NCBI GenBank assembly: GCA_934524965.1
Contig: CAKSYU010000001.1
Coordinates: forward strand, 84,181-148,180
Source: an uncultured Angelakisella sp.
GTDB lineage: Bacteria > Bacillota > Clostridia > Oscillospirales > Ruminococcaceae
Direction of reading: 5' to 3'
DNA length: 64,000 nt
Shown here: positions 35,482 through 45,300 of the stretch, in pieces
Layout of the letters: each line of letters opens with the position of its first letter
How positions within the stretch are numbered: the first letter of the stretch is position 1
Translations under genes and position numbers: made by a program
The notes under the pieces: model-generated
What the model was told of the DNA's origin: nothing
The model's input: the letters and a program-made list of their open reading frames with translations, nothing else
Database searches by the model: none

Positions 35482-36621
35482 TTACAGCCAGTCCAGCCCG
35501 GAGAACAGCCCGCCCTTTTTCTCGGGCTCGCCCGTCAGCCGGAAGCTCATTTCCACACCCATATGCGCCCCGATCAATTCATCGGTCGCCTGCGGGTCGT
35601 CGCCCTCCAGCCACAGCACCACGGTGTATTTATGTACCTCCATGGGGTCTACGCCGTTCTGCCCGCCGCTGGTAATGCGCAGGTCGCTCTCGTACTTATC
35701 GGGAATGACCCGCCAGTAGGTAACGCCGCCCACCTGCTTTACTATCTCAAACTGGTCGCTTTCCGGCGCCAGCTCCCGCAGATTTAGGTCGGGGTAGCCG
35801 CGGGTGTTATCGCCCTGCGCGGGCAGCGCCTCCGCCTGACCGCTTGCGGCAGCCTTGGCATAAAAGCGCATGTGCCCGTCCTCAAAGACCATTGCCCACA
35901 CCGCGCCGGAGGCTTTCAGCGTCTCGCGGGTGATATCCAGCGTCCACTGGTAGTCTACAGTGCTTTCGCCCTCATTGCGAATGTAGAAGGTGTAGGCAAA
36001 GTACACATCGTTGTGCTCGCCGTCTATCTCGTCCAGATCCAGCGGCAGCTGACTGATGGAAACACAGGGTACATCTACCGCGGGGTTGGCAAAAAGCTGG
36101 GTGGTGGGGTTCTCAAACCCGACGGTCTCCGAAAGGGTAAAGCCCTCGCGGAACATCTCGTCGGACATATTGATGGTAAAATGCCCGCGCATCTTCTGCA
36201 CCAGCGAAAACAGCAGCAGCACCAGCAGGAACGCCAGCAGCGCGCCCAGCAGGGCAGCCAGCCAGTGTCGTCCCAGCCACAGCAGCAGTGCCGGACGGTG
36301 TTTATCAAAGTACAGCCCCAGGCTGGAAGCCGTCAGCTCAAATTCCTTTTTGCTGCGGATTCCGCGGGCACGCATCTCCTTCCGGAGCTTTTTGCGCCCT
36401 GCCTTTATCGCCTGCACCTCGTCCTCGGAGAGCACCACGCCCGCGCGGGTCTTCTTTATCAGGCGTTTCTGCTTTCTTTCGGCGCCGGTTATCTTCGCCT
36501 CTTTTGGCTTGGGTTCTTTTTGGTTGGATTTGGGAGGCTCCGGCTGGCTTTCTGCCTTTGCCGCTTCCTCTTGCATCTGCTGTTTTATCTCCTCAGGGAG
36601 CTTATCATAAGGGGACGGCAC
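35482..36621 (-). CDS. Single-pass membrane protein with extracellular WLEGDD domain
   Basis: A 379-residue protein. The start is GTG at 36619-36621, after GAAAGGAGGGTTCCG. The N-terminal about 110 residues are cytoplasmic, rich in K, R, E and P, with GVVLSEDEVQAIKAGRKK. One transmembrane helix (about 119-144) precedes a beta-rich extracellular domain (about 150-379). Near its end is KYTVVLWLEGDDPQATDE, equivalent to the WLEGQD motif of the two exported paralogues, which suggests the same fold in membrane-anchored form. There is no cleavable leader. It may be a basal or anchoring component facing both the cytoplasmic machinery and the fibre (inference). Confidence 0.75.
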   Translation of the reverse strand: MPSPYDKLPEEIKQQMQEEAAKAESQPEPPKSNQKEPKPKEAKITGAERKQKRLIKKTRAGVVLSEDEVQAIKAGRKKLRKEMRARGIRSKKEFELTASSLGLYFDKHRPALLLWLGRHWLAALLGALLAFLLVLLLFSLVQKMRGHFTINMSDEMFREGFTLSETVGFENPTTQLFANPAVDVPCVSISQLPLDLDEIDGEHNDVYFAYTFYIRNEGESTVDYQWTLDITRETLKASGAVWAMVFEDGHMRFYAKAAASGQAEALPAQGDNTRGYPDLNLRELAPESDQFEIVKQVGGVTYWRVIPDKYESDLRITSGGQNGVDPMEVHKYTVVLWLEGDDPQATDELIGAHMGVEMSFRLTGEPEKKGGLFSGLDWL

Positions 36622-36654
36622 CGGAACCCTCCTTTCGCAGTGTTTTTATGATGC

Positions 36655-38115
36655 TTACACCCGTTCCCGCAGCAGGCTGTCACGGATCATCTCGTCCTCC
36701 TCCACGGCAATGCCATTGATGTTGCCAGAGAACATGGTGACCCCCGCAGCCGAAAGCCACGCAGTCTGTTCGGTGCTGTTCACGCCCTTTGCCAGCAGGG
36801 TAATGCCCTCGGCAGCAAAGCAGCGGATCCTGTCATGCTGCATCTGCTCGGTGGGGAGATCCCCCGCCAGACGCACCATGCTGATTCCCAGCTCCTTTAC
36901 CTTTGCCAGCAGCTTGTCCGTGGGGTGGCAGTCCTCCGCCACCAGCGTCAAGCCGTTGCGCAGGTAACGCACCAGCGTTTCGGCAACGCCCTTGCCCGCC
37001 GTCAGAATCAGCTCCTCCGGTACGGTCAGCATCAGCTTGCCGCGCTCGATGGGCTGGTCATCAAAAAGCTGCTCCAGTGCCTTCATGCGGCTGCCCTGCC
37101 GGTAAAAGTCGCCCAGCACCGGCAGAATCACGCCGTTTAAGTGCAGCGTGCAGTTCTGGATCCGCAGCAGCGCGTCCGCTGCCTCATACATCAGGTACAT
37201 GGTTACATCGGCGGTCAGCTCGGTGCGGCGCAGCGCCTCCTCGGTCTCGGCAAGGGTCTGCAATGCCTCGGAATCCTGCACCAGCCCGCTGAACCACGGC
37301 TCAGCATCGTAGGCAAGCACCCGACCCTCGGCATCGACCACCGGGCGGTAGCGCAGCCCCATCGGTCTTTCCTTGCGTTTCACCACCAGCGGAATGGTCT
37401 TGGGCACCGTTAAGGTGTAATGAATGAATTTGTTATAAACGCCGCGGCAGCGGTCACGGGCGTCGTTCAGCACCCGTATCAGCTCCGGACTAAAAGCGGT
37501 ATTCTCCTGCCCGCGCAGCCGGTCATACGCCTCGCTGAAGGGATCCTCGGATTTGGTCTCGGCGGAAAGCCTGTCCAGCTCCTTTGCCAGTCCGACGATC
37601 TGCGCGATGGGGCTGATCTCATTGCCCTTTCTGCCATCGGGGTAGCCGCTCCCGTCCCAGCGCTCCATGTGCTGCTGGCAGGATTCGCGGATCATCAGCC
37701 ACGGGATATTCTCGGTCTCCAGTTCAGCGCCATCCGGACGGTTTCTGTCACGGCGCTTCAGGGTCATTTCCTGCAGCGATGCCACCAGTTGTCTGCCGTC
37801 GGTGGTGTACTTGCGGTAGACTGCCAGTTCCTCCTCGGTAAAGTCCTTCTGCAGGATCTGATACTCCGGCGGCACCAGCGCCTTGCCCAGCTGATGATAC
37901 ATGCCGCATTTGTAGGCAAGGTCGGTATATTCGCCGGTGATCTGCTCCCGTCCCTCGGGTGTATCATGGCAGAAAGAATTGGCGCACGCCTGCACAAACA
38001 GCGCCTGCGTGTAGGCGGCAACACGGACGGATTGCTTGCGCACCTCCGGCGTCAGCCCGCGGAACGCTTCGTCCCAGGATTCATATTCTTTTCGCTTCCA
38101 AGTCTGCTGATCCAC
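36655..38115 (-). CDS. Degenerate HD-GYP plus EAL-like signalling protein
   Basis: A 486-residue cytoplasmic protein. The start chosen is GTG at 38113-38115, after AAGGAGAAAAAAGC. The N-terminal half resembles HD-GYP: YHQLGKALVP (about 73-82) stands where HDxGK is expected, so the metal-binding aspartate is replaced. HMERWDGSGYPDG (about 149-161) retains the GYP motif. The C-terminal half resembles EAL: RYRPVVDAEGRVLAYDAEPWFSG, where EAL reads DAE, and TLLAKGVNSTEQTAWLSAAGVTMFSGNING, the equivalent of AEGVET...GYxxG. Both sites look catalytically impaired, suggesting a cyclic-dinucleotide receptor or scaffold rather than an enzyme. It is embedded in the surface locus. Confidence 0.8.
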   Translation of the reverse strand: MDQQTWKRKEYESWDEAFRGLTPEVRKQSVRVAAYTQALFVQACANSFCHDTPEGREQITGEYTDLAYKCGMYHQLGKALVPPEYQILQKDFTEEELAVYRKYTTDGRQLVASLQEMTLKRRDRNRPDGAELETENIPWLMIRESCQQHMERWDGSGYPDGRKGNEISPIAQIVGLAKELDRLSAETKSEDPFSEAYDRLRGQENTAFSPELIRVLNDARDRCRGVYNKFIHYTLTVPKTIPLVVKRKERPMGLRYRPVVDAEGRVLAYDAEPWFSGLVQDSEALQTLAETEEALRRTELTADVTMYLMYEAADALLRIQNCTLHLNGVILPVLGDFYRQGSRMKALEQLFDDQPIERGKLMLTVPEELILTAGKGVAETLVRYLRNGLTLVAEDCHPTDKLLAKVKELGISMVRLAGDLPTEQMQHDRIRCFAAEGITLLAKGVNSTEQTAWLSAAGVTMFSGNINGIAVEEDEMIRDSLLRERV

Positions 38116-38231
38116 GCTTTTTTCTCCTTGTCGCAATAGCCGCCGCTACCCCAACGGCAGAATTTACCGTTGGGGCTGGCAGAGCTATCGTTTATGTCAG
38201 ATATTTACTAATCTTGGGGAAAGAACGAGCC

Positions 38232-39293
38232 TTACTCATCGTCACTGATCTGGTAATCCACCAGGGGGGTGTTATCTTTCTTGTTCCCCTTGCGGCGCTT
38301 GCCCAGCATAATGGCAACAATGGCAAGAATGACATTCACACCCAGGCTGACGAAGAACAGAATGGGCCATACATGGTGAATGGAGATGTTGCAGTATTCG
38401 CCCTCATATACGGCGTTGGCTTCACGCAGCTTCTCCAGCTCCTCATTCAGCTGGCTGATGATGCTGTTGATAAGTGCAGCACCGTCATTGACCGCCTGCT
38501 GGTCGTTGCTGGTCAGGAGACCCACGCCGTCCTTCAGCGCGTCTGCCAGCTTCATCCACAGGCTGCCCAGCTCCTCGCTGTCACCCAGCTTCTTGGCGGC
38601 GGCGATCGCCTCCTCCAGCAGGGTGTAGTCCATCTCCTTCAGCCCCTCAATGGCTTCCTTCAGTGCCTTGGCGCCGGCATCTACCGCGTCCTGGCTCTTG
38701 CTGTAGCGCAGGTTCAGTGCCTTACCATAGGCTTCCTCTACTACGCTCCAGGTGTCATTGGTGTACTTGCTGCCGTCCAGCTCCTGCTTTTCCTTGATCC
38801 ACTTATTCAGCTCGGAATAGTCGATCTTCACCGCAGGCTCGGTGGGCTGGGTGGGCTGGTCAGGCTGGTCGGGGGTGGGGTCGGGAGTCACACCGCCGCT
38901 GACAACAGTCACGGTCTCAGTGTAGCTGCTGGGGCTGATATCAGTACCATCTACCGAATAGTAATACGAAATGGAAACTGTAATGCTGTCGCCAACTTTT
39001 GCACTGGAAGAAGCGGAAACATCAACAGAAATCCAGAAGGTTGTCGGCTCAGCACTGTAACCAACGGAACCGCTGCTGGTGCCGCCTGATACAGAAGCAG
39101 AACCAACCGAAAGGCTGGAAGAACCGCTTCCATCATAGCTGTCAATCTGAACACCGCATACATCGGAAACGCTAAAGGAAACGCTGGTGGAACCGCCCGG
39201 AGTAACAGTGACTGCCATTGCCGTGACGCTGAGCAGCGAGATCATCAGAACCGCAAGCAGAACGCCCAGCAGAATTTTACTCTTTTTCATCAT
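38232..39293 (-). CDS. Membrane-anchored Ig-like/FIVAR surface protein
   Basis: A 353-residue protein. A signal peptide (1 to about 27, ending AMA) is followed by a beta-sandwich-like domain (about 28-135) starting VTVTPGGSTSVSFSV and rich in S, T and V, a proline/threonine linker (PDPTPDQPDQPTQPTEP), and a helical FIVAR-like region (about 155-290: KYTNDTWSVVEEAYGKAL, DAVDAGAKALKEAIEGL). One transmembrane helix (about 307-331) and a basic then acidic tail follow. It is encoded right after the dockerin protein, so the Ig-like domain may be its docking partner; cohesin similarity is not evident by eye. Two adjacent ATGs follow GAGGTGAT; the second has better spacing. Confidence 0.8.
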   Translation of the reverse strand: MMKKSKILLGVLLAVLMISLLSVTAMAVTVTPGGSTSVSFSVSDVCGVQIDSYDGSGSSSLSVGSASVSGGTSSGSVGYSAEPTTFWISVDVSASSSAKVGDSITVSISYYYSVDGTDISPSSYTETVTVVSGGVTPDPTPDQPDQPTQPTEPAVKIDYSELNKWIKEKQELDGSKYTNDTWSVVEEAYGKALNLRYSKSQDAVDAGAKALKEAIEGLKEMDYTLLEEAIAAAKKLGDSEELGSLWMKLADALKDGVGLLTSNDQQAVNDGAALINSIISQLNEELEKLREANAVYEGEYCNISIHHVWPILFFVSLGVNVILAIVAIMLGKRRKGNKKDNTPLVDYQISDDE

Positions 39294-39307
39294 ATCACCT
39301 CATTCAA

Positions 39308-42300
39308 TTATCGCACCATGGAACTATATTCGTCCCATTTGCCATCGATCCAGTTGTTGATCTTCTGCGCAATCCGAACTGCATCGTTGACCATGATTTT
39401 GCCATCTTGGCTTGCATCTGCCGCCATGGTCTGTGCGCCTTCTTCCAAAGGCACTTTCTGCTGTTCGTCCACCTGCAAAGACTTAACAATCAGCACGATA
39501 TCATTGACCATGACAACGCCATCGCCGCTCACATCGCCCAGAATGATAACGGTATAAACAACCTCCTCGGAGGTTCCGTTATCGGTGACTGCCTTGGCAG
39601 TTACCACGCAGCCGTTGCAAATACGCATTGCGTTCTTGAACTCTTTCAGCTTGCTGAATGTCAGCTGAACATCATCGGCGGTCGCGTTCTCCGGGTGATA
39701 ATTGATAATGGCACGGAACTGCGCCTCGGTAATGCCGTCGGGGCAGGTATCCAGAATGATGTACTTGTTCTCGGTATCGACCTTGGCGCCCTTTACAATG
39801 GTGCCGTCCTTGGTCACGGTCGGGTCGCTGAGGGTCGGAACCTGGTTCTCACCCACCAGCTTCAGGTTCAGGTGCACGGTCACACGGGATTTATAGGTCT
39901 TGGAAAGATCGTAAACGCCGTACTCGCCGGTCTCATATGCGCCGATCTTCTTGCTGCTGCCCGTAATATCCGCATAGCCCAGCGCACGGTACAGCAGGGT
40001 CAGAATTGCGTGATAGGTGTTTTCCAGAGTAATTTCATTGCCCAGCTTCGCGGTATCCACACCCTTGCCTGCCAGCAGCTCCAGCACCTTATCAAAGTCA
40101 ACATTTGCCTTCTTCAGTGCCGCTACCGCATCGGCGGTGGTCAGCGCATCAATGGCTTCCTTGATGGGCTTGGTCTGCTTGGTCTCGGTGTAGGTCTTCA
40201 GCGCCTCCACAAACTTGGTCTGGGTCTCGCCGGTGGTGCCGTAAGCCAGCACGGAAGCCATTACCGCAATGTACTCGGGCTTCTCGCTCATATCCATGCT
40301 GACGTCCAGGTTCGCCTTGCCGTCCACTTTCAGCTTGCCGTCGGTGTAGGTCACGTCCAGTCCGGAAACGGAAGCGTCGTTCACGGTCGCGATCTCACCC
40401 AGCTCCTTGGAAGCGTCCGCCAGGTTCTTCTTGGCTTCGGCATCGCCGCCCACCTTAATGGTCAGGGTGCGGGTATCATACTCCGCCTCGGGGGCAATAT
40501 TGAACTGAATGTAATCGCCCTCGGCGTTGTAGCTGACGGTGGGGTGCCACGCGCCGGTCATCAGGTCCATGGTAAGGATCGTACCGGCTTCGATCTTGCC
40601 AGAAAGGTCGGTAAAGTCGGAAAGGTCAGCCAGTACCTTATTCACCAGACCCTCAATGCCGGTGGCGCTCCAGTCAATGTCGACCAGCTCGTTGACAAGA
40701 TACGCCTTCAGCGCGTCCTTGTTATCCTTGTACGCCTTTACAAGGTCTTCCTTGTCAATGGCGTAGATGCTGTACTCGGTGCCGCTGTAGTTTACCTTCA
40801 TACCGGCACTGGTATAGAAGTTCATCAGCAGATCGTCGGCAAGATCAAGCGCCAGCGTCTTCACGGCGGGCTTCTTCGCCTGCAGCGCTTCCGCCTTCAG
40901 CGTCACGGTGATATTGCCGTTTTCGTCCTCTGCCAGTGTGTAGAACTCATTGCTTACCTTGCCGTTCTCTGCCACATAGCCCTGCTTCAGCATGCCGCTC
41001 ACATCGCCGGTGTAGGTACCCGCGGTAAGCACTGCGCTGCCGGAAACGGTGCCGTTCACCTTACCGGTATTGTTCAGGGTGCTGTCCAGTACGGTCACGG
41101 TGTCATTGGCGGTAATGCCGCCCTCAATGGTCTTGCCGTTCAGGTCAAGGAAGGTGCGCGCGTTGACCGTCAGGCTGTCGGCAACGTCCTTCAGCAGGAT
41201 CGCCACAGTCTTGGCACCGGTGGTCTTCAGGCTCTCGGAAAGATCCTTAGTGTAAACTACCTTATTCGCGCCCTCGGCAGTCGGGTCGATCACAATGGCT
41301 TCGTACTCGTTCTGCTCCACATTGTTCAGCGTCATGCTGATATTCAGCTCCAGCTTATCGCCGGGTGCCAGAATATCTCTGATGGTCTGCTTCACATCTG
41401 CGTCAATGTTAAAGGCGTCCAGCGCGTCCTTGGAATAGGTCGCAATCTTGGCGGAATAGGTGCCGCCGTTGCTCTGCTTATCGGTGATCTCTACCTTATC
41501 GCCCAGCAGATAGTTGATATATCCGCGCAGGGAACGATAGGTGCTGTTATACTGCGCCAGGTTGGAGTTTCCTCCGAACTGGTCTACGGTATTATCCACA
41601 GTGGTCAGGGTCACACGCTCATCGGCAAACAGCGGACGAGCCATATCCAGTGCGTAATCGACCAGCTCGGCGGTCTCAATGCTGGTCACATCGCTCAGCT
41701 CCGCCTTATCCAGCGCCAGCATCGCGGTAAGCGCTACCTGATAGGCACGGTCGGGCAGGGTGCCGCTCAGCGCCAGCGTGCCGTCCTCGGTAAACGCCGC
41801 GTCGACATGCTTCTGCGCACTCTCAATGTTATCATAGGCTTTCTTCAGCTTATCGGGGCTGGTACCGTTGCTTTCCATCGTGATGTACAGCGGAACGGTG
41901 GTTTCTCCGTCCTCGGTACCCAGCGTAATGGTGGACTGAAGCAGCTTGCCGCCCAGCAGGCTGTTTCTGCTCACATTGCTGTCCACAATGACCGTCTCGC
42001 CGTCCAGCGTCATCTCATTGATGGTGCCGTCGGGATTGATCGCGCTCTGGACACCCTCAAGGCTCGCGCCGCTGGCGGAAAGCATATTGATCATTCCGCT
42101 GGGGTAAACCTTGCCGTCCACAAAGAAGTTGCTGTCAGCCAGTTTGATCTCGTTCACCTTACAGTCGGCGCTGATCAGGTAGGAACCGATATTGCTCAGT
42201 ACCTTGGGGTCAAGGCGGCTGCTGATGGACAGTCTCAGCACCACGGAGGAGATCTCACCATTCTGCTCCAGCGCGATGAGATCCATCTGGTCGCTGTTCA

Positions 42301-45300
42301 GCTTGGCATTCAGACCCTTGAAGAACGCACGCAGGCTCTCCTCCTGAACATTTACCTTTGTGCGGGTGATGGTCAGCTCACCATTTACAAACAGGCTCTT
42401 CACCTGCTCCGCGCTAAAGTGGTAGTTGGAGTTTTCGCCCTGAACACCGACCTTCGCGCTGTCGATGTCATAGTCATAGCGGTAGCCCTCCTCGGGCGCC
42501 GCCAGCGTGATGCTCGGGCTCTTGATGGTAAAGGTCTGGTCGTTCTCACCGTCAATATGTACGGTAAAGGTCTTTGCCTCGTAGGTCACTTCCTCTACCT
42601 TCTGGGTATCCAGTACAGTGCCGGCGGTCAGGGTCAGACCGTTTACCGGCGCATAGAAATCATCGCTGATATTCTTCGCGGCGGCGTCGGTATCCGCTTT
42701 CAGTTCTTTCCACAGGTTGTCACGCAGCGTATTCAGGTCAATGATATCGGCTGCGGTCAGCTCGTGGCTCTTTTCGTAGGTCTTGGTGCCGGTCTTGGTC
42801 ATGCCCTCCGCCGTCACCTTTACGGTCACAACGACCATATTGGGCGCCGCGGCGGTCAGTGTGGCGGTCAGTGTCAGGGCGGGGGCAGAGGTATAGCTGC
42901 CGGTATTGCCTGCCAGCGCCTTTACGGCGGCAACAAACTGGATCATATCAGCGGCGGCGCCGTTGGTGCGGATCGCGGAATTGATCTCGGTCGGCAGCGC
43001 ATCTACCGCTTCGTTGATCTTCTGGATCGCGTCATCGATCTTGTCTGCATAGTCCGCGCCGCTCTTGCCGTCTACCTCAATATCGGAAAGCGCGTCCTTG
43101 AAGTTGGGGTCGGCGGAAATGGTCATCAGATAGCCGCGCAGCTTTTCCGCCTCGGTACGGATGACCTTATACTGCTCGTTCTGGTATAGATATGCCAGAC
43201 CGCTCAGCTCGGTGCCGTTCATGTACTCGGTCACATAGTTATACAACTTCAGGTTATCGCCGTTGTAGCAGTTGTTGATGACATTGTCGATCGCCTGCAT
43301 GGCGTCGGTGCCCAGCTTATCGGGGGTGCCGTCCTGCTCGTCGCCCTCCATCATTGTTCTTACCAGCTTCATGTTGGTCTTGTTCAGGGTCTTCAGCTGG
43401 TCCTCTACATCGGTAAATTTCTTCATCGCCGCTTCGTGGCTCGTTGCCTCGGTCAGCAGCGTCTTGGGCAGGTTCATCATCGCCAGCACTTCGCTGCCGG
43501 TCATCGGCTCGTCACCGAAGGTCAGCACATATTCCACCTGCACGCTCTCAAAGGCAGTGGTATTCAGTGTCGCGGTCTCGCCGTTAAAGGAAGCGGTCGC
43601 CGCCGCGCTGCCGTTCAGAACGGCTTTCGCGGTCACGGGCTTCCAGCTCAGCCCCGCGTACTTCGCGCTGTACTCCTTGGCGGTCACCGTGGTGGTACCG
43701 TTCGCGTTCAGCGTCAGGCTTACCAGGTTATCGCTGTTCTCCGGCACGCGTACTCTTACAATGGTATCGTTGGGGGTCAGAATAGCGCTATTCAGCACAT
43801 TCTTCTCCTCGGCGGTCAGTCCGGCGGCAGCCTTCGCGGTCAGCTCGCCCAGACCATACCCCGTGCGGGTCTTATCCATCTCTCTGGTAAAGACGGTATC
43901 GCCCACCACGCGGTACACGGTACCCTCGTCATAGGTCTCCTCACCCAGCTTATACTGGTAGGACTGCCCCTCGGCGGCGCACACAGGCAGGGTCACACGG
44001 TAGCCGTAGGGCACCGTGTGGACGCCCTCGCCGTCGCCCAGCGAATAGCTCACATTCTTTGGGGTATAGCTTACTACATAGGTCACATCACCGGTCAGCG
44101 TCTCGCCGAAGTCGGTCACGGTGCGGTTGTAGTGTGCGGTGCCCACATCGAAGACCTTCCATGTCTCCAGCACTTCCGCCTCGTTCACCTTGGCGGCAAT
44201 CGCTGCCTCTACCTCCGCCTTTGTGGTGCCGCTGCGCAGCGTCACCTTCCACTCGGAGGGATAATTGAGCGTAGTCAGCACATCGCTGTCAATGGTTTTG
44301 GCGGTAATGACCTTCGCTTCATATTTCACCGTTACATTAAAGCGGTTCACATTGGCGCTCACAGTGGTATTCAGCGTTCTTACCGCCTTCTCCACGGTGA
44401 TGTCGCTGCCATGCAGGCTGCTCTGCCCGTTTGCGGCAAAGGCAAGCGTCTCCAGCGCGCTGTAGTCAGCGTCCGCCAAATCGGTTCTTGCCACGGTCTG
44501 GTTCAGCACCAGCCACTCGTCCTCTACCGCAGGCTGGATCTTGGTGCACACGGTGCCCAGGTACTCGGTCGCCTTCTGGATCGTCTTCGCCTTGGTAAGC
44601 GTATCCTCGTCTATCTCGGCGCCGCTCTCGCTCAGGCTTATCACAGTAGAAGCCACGCCGTACAGCGTGCCGGTATCCTTATTGGAGAGCGCGGAAATAT
44701 CGCTGTAATACTGCGCGGCAACTTCCTTCATTACGCTGCCGTCGTTCAGCAGATACTTCATTTTTCCGGTGCTGTACTTGCCCAACTCCACATTGATATC
44801 CAAAGAGCCGTTGTTCTTATCGATCTGCGCCTTCAGGTCATCGATGGCATTGGCGGTCGCAGAGCCTTCTCTGACTCGGAGGGTCGTTGTATTCGTGCCG
44901 AACTTGAACTGCGCGCCATTCATTCTAAAGTCATACAGCGCGTCAAAATACTGTTCCAGCAGCGTCGCAGCGCCGGATTCATGGTCCAGTGTCTCGATAT
45001 TGGAAAGTCCCTTCGCCAGCATATAGGGGATATTCAGCAGCAGGGACTGGGTCGCCTCGTCGAGCTCCACCGTCGCCGTATAGTCCACCTCTACGCTGTA
45101 GGTATTGCCGACATAGGCAAAAGACCCCGTATAACCGGAGCTTCCCTTTGTCAGCGCTACCGCCTCAGCAGCGGAACCGTCCTCCGGCACAATACGCGCA
45201 CCGGTCGGTTCCCATGTATAGCCGTCTTTGGCAATACTCTTCGCGGTAACGGTCTTCGCCGTCTCATCTACCGCGATCAGATCATCGCCCTCCGACGGTG

